NCBI GenBank assembly: GCA_964638245.1 | Contig: CAZWZG010000079.1 | Coordinates: forward strand, 1 to 14,013 | Reading direction: 5' to 3' | Length of the DNA: 14,013 bases | Origin: CAZWZG01 sp964638245 | GTDB lineage: Bacteria > Pseudomonadota > Alphaproteobacteria > Rhodobacterales > Rhodobacteraceae | In this document: in pieces, positions 13,825 to 14,013 of the stretch | Numbering within the stretch: position 1 is the stretch's first letter | Layout: the number at the start of each line of letters is the position of its first letter | The notes under the pieces: model-generated | The model's database searches: none | What the model saw: only the letters and a program-made list of their open reading frames with translations | Told to the model about the DNA's origin: nothing | Translations under genes and position numbers: made by a program

Positions 13825-14013
13825 GGAGAAACCCACTGCCCGCTAAAGCCATCCGATGCCGTGTAGAATGCCCTACGGTGATAGGGCGAGCCGAGCTCTA
13901 GCACATCCATTTTCGAAACTGTTCCGCGGATTACGGCGAACCGTGCGGCGTCAGCAGGACCGCGCGGGCTATGGTCTTGGATCGGCGTACCCGGACGAAT
14001 GCCGCCATAGCCA
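13821..14013 (-). CDS. Pyridoxamine-5'-phosphate-oxidase-like flavoprotein, C-terminal part (runs off the window)
   Basis: The open minus-strand frame from the window edge (first full codon ends at 14012) to a TGA at 13823-13821 gives the last 63 residues of a protein. It begins GYGGIRPGTPIQDHSPRG, continues DAARFAVIRGTVSKMDVLEL, and ends HRRAFYTASDGFSGQWVSP. This is the pattern of the C-terminus of pyridoxamine-5'-phosphate-oxidase family proteins of alphaproteobacteria: a GTPI segment, a FAVxR strand, a D-x-L-x-L strand, HRRA, and a terminal W-x-G-Q-W-x-x-P. The family binds FMN in a split-barrel dimer; its substrate here is unknown, and it is not the biosynthetic PdxH by C-terminal sequence. 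Its stop overlaps the selD GTG, so the two are co-translated. The N-terminus lies beyond the window. Confidence 0.72.
   Translation of the reverse strand, partial: GYGGIRPGTPIQDHSPRGPADAARFAVIRGTVSKMDVLELGSPYHRRAFYTASDGFSGQWVSP

Overview
The window reads as ordinary chromosomal DNA from a GC-rich alphaproteobacterium, most likely a Rhodobacterales/Roseobacter-type organism. This is inferred from gene content (a GapR/DUF2312 nucleoid protein, a BigR/SqrR-type ArsR regulator, an oxidoreductase-SelD fusion, and a pyridoxamine-phosphate-oxidase-like protein next to selD), not from a database search. Genes are tightly packed. No insertion sequence, phage gene or CRISPR array is visible, and no stretch over 300 bases lacks a gene.

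Region 1 (1-2389): an ArsR-family regulator whose two cysteines are spaced like those of persulfide sensors, a small acidic hypothetical protein, a two-helix membrane protein, gapR, and a conserved hypothetical with a weakly sulfotransferase-like N-terminus. Convergent gene ends here are extremely tight: one pair shares a hairpin and another abuts as TGATCA.

Region 2 (2390-9360): a tRNA-Thr(TGT) whose CCA end directly abuts the stop codon of pqiC. A long minus-strand cluster is transcribed from about 8280 down to 2466. It encodes an exported cysteine-rich protein, a bitopic membrane protein, PqiA split into two genes, a 700-residue PqiB with three MCE domains, and the lipoprotein PqiC. The pqi genes should form an intermembrane lipid-transport machine, and the two upstream unknowns may be accessory envelope parts. 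A trypsin-fold secreted protein with an intact His-Asp-Ser triad is transcribed divergently from only about 40 bp away. The junction between the two unknowns is ATAA, where the two junctions farther down the operon are ATGA, so the membrane protein apparently starts at a non-standard ATA codon.

Region 3 (9362-10563): two tandem paralogous exported proteins of 199 residues each, of unknown function.

Region 4 (10662-14013): a selenium module. mnmH (tRNA 2-selenouridine synthase) converges on, and overlaps by 14 bp, a fused FAD/NAD oxidoreductase-SelD gene that supplies selenophosphate. selD is translationally coupled (GTGA) to a truncated upstream gene for a pyridoxamine-phosphate-oxidase-like flavoprotein that runs off the window edge.

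The best candidate for something undescribed is the extended pqi cluster with its two unrecognised envelope proteins and the divergent protease. The ATA start junction and the tandem exported paralogs come next.
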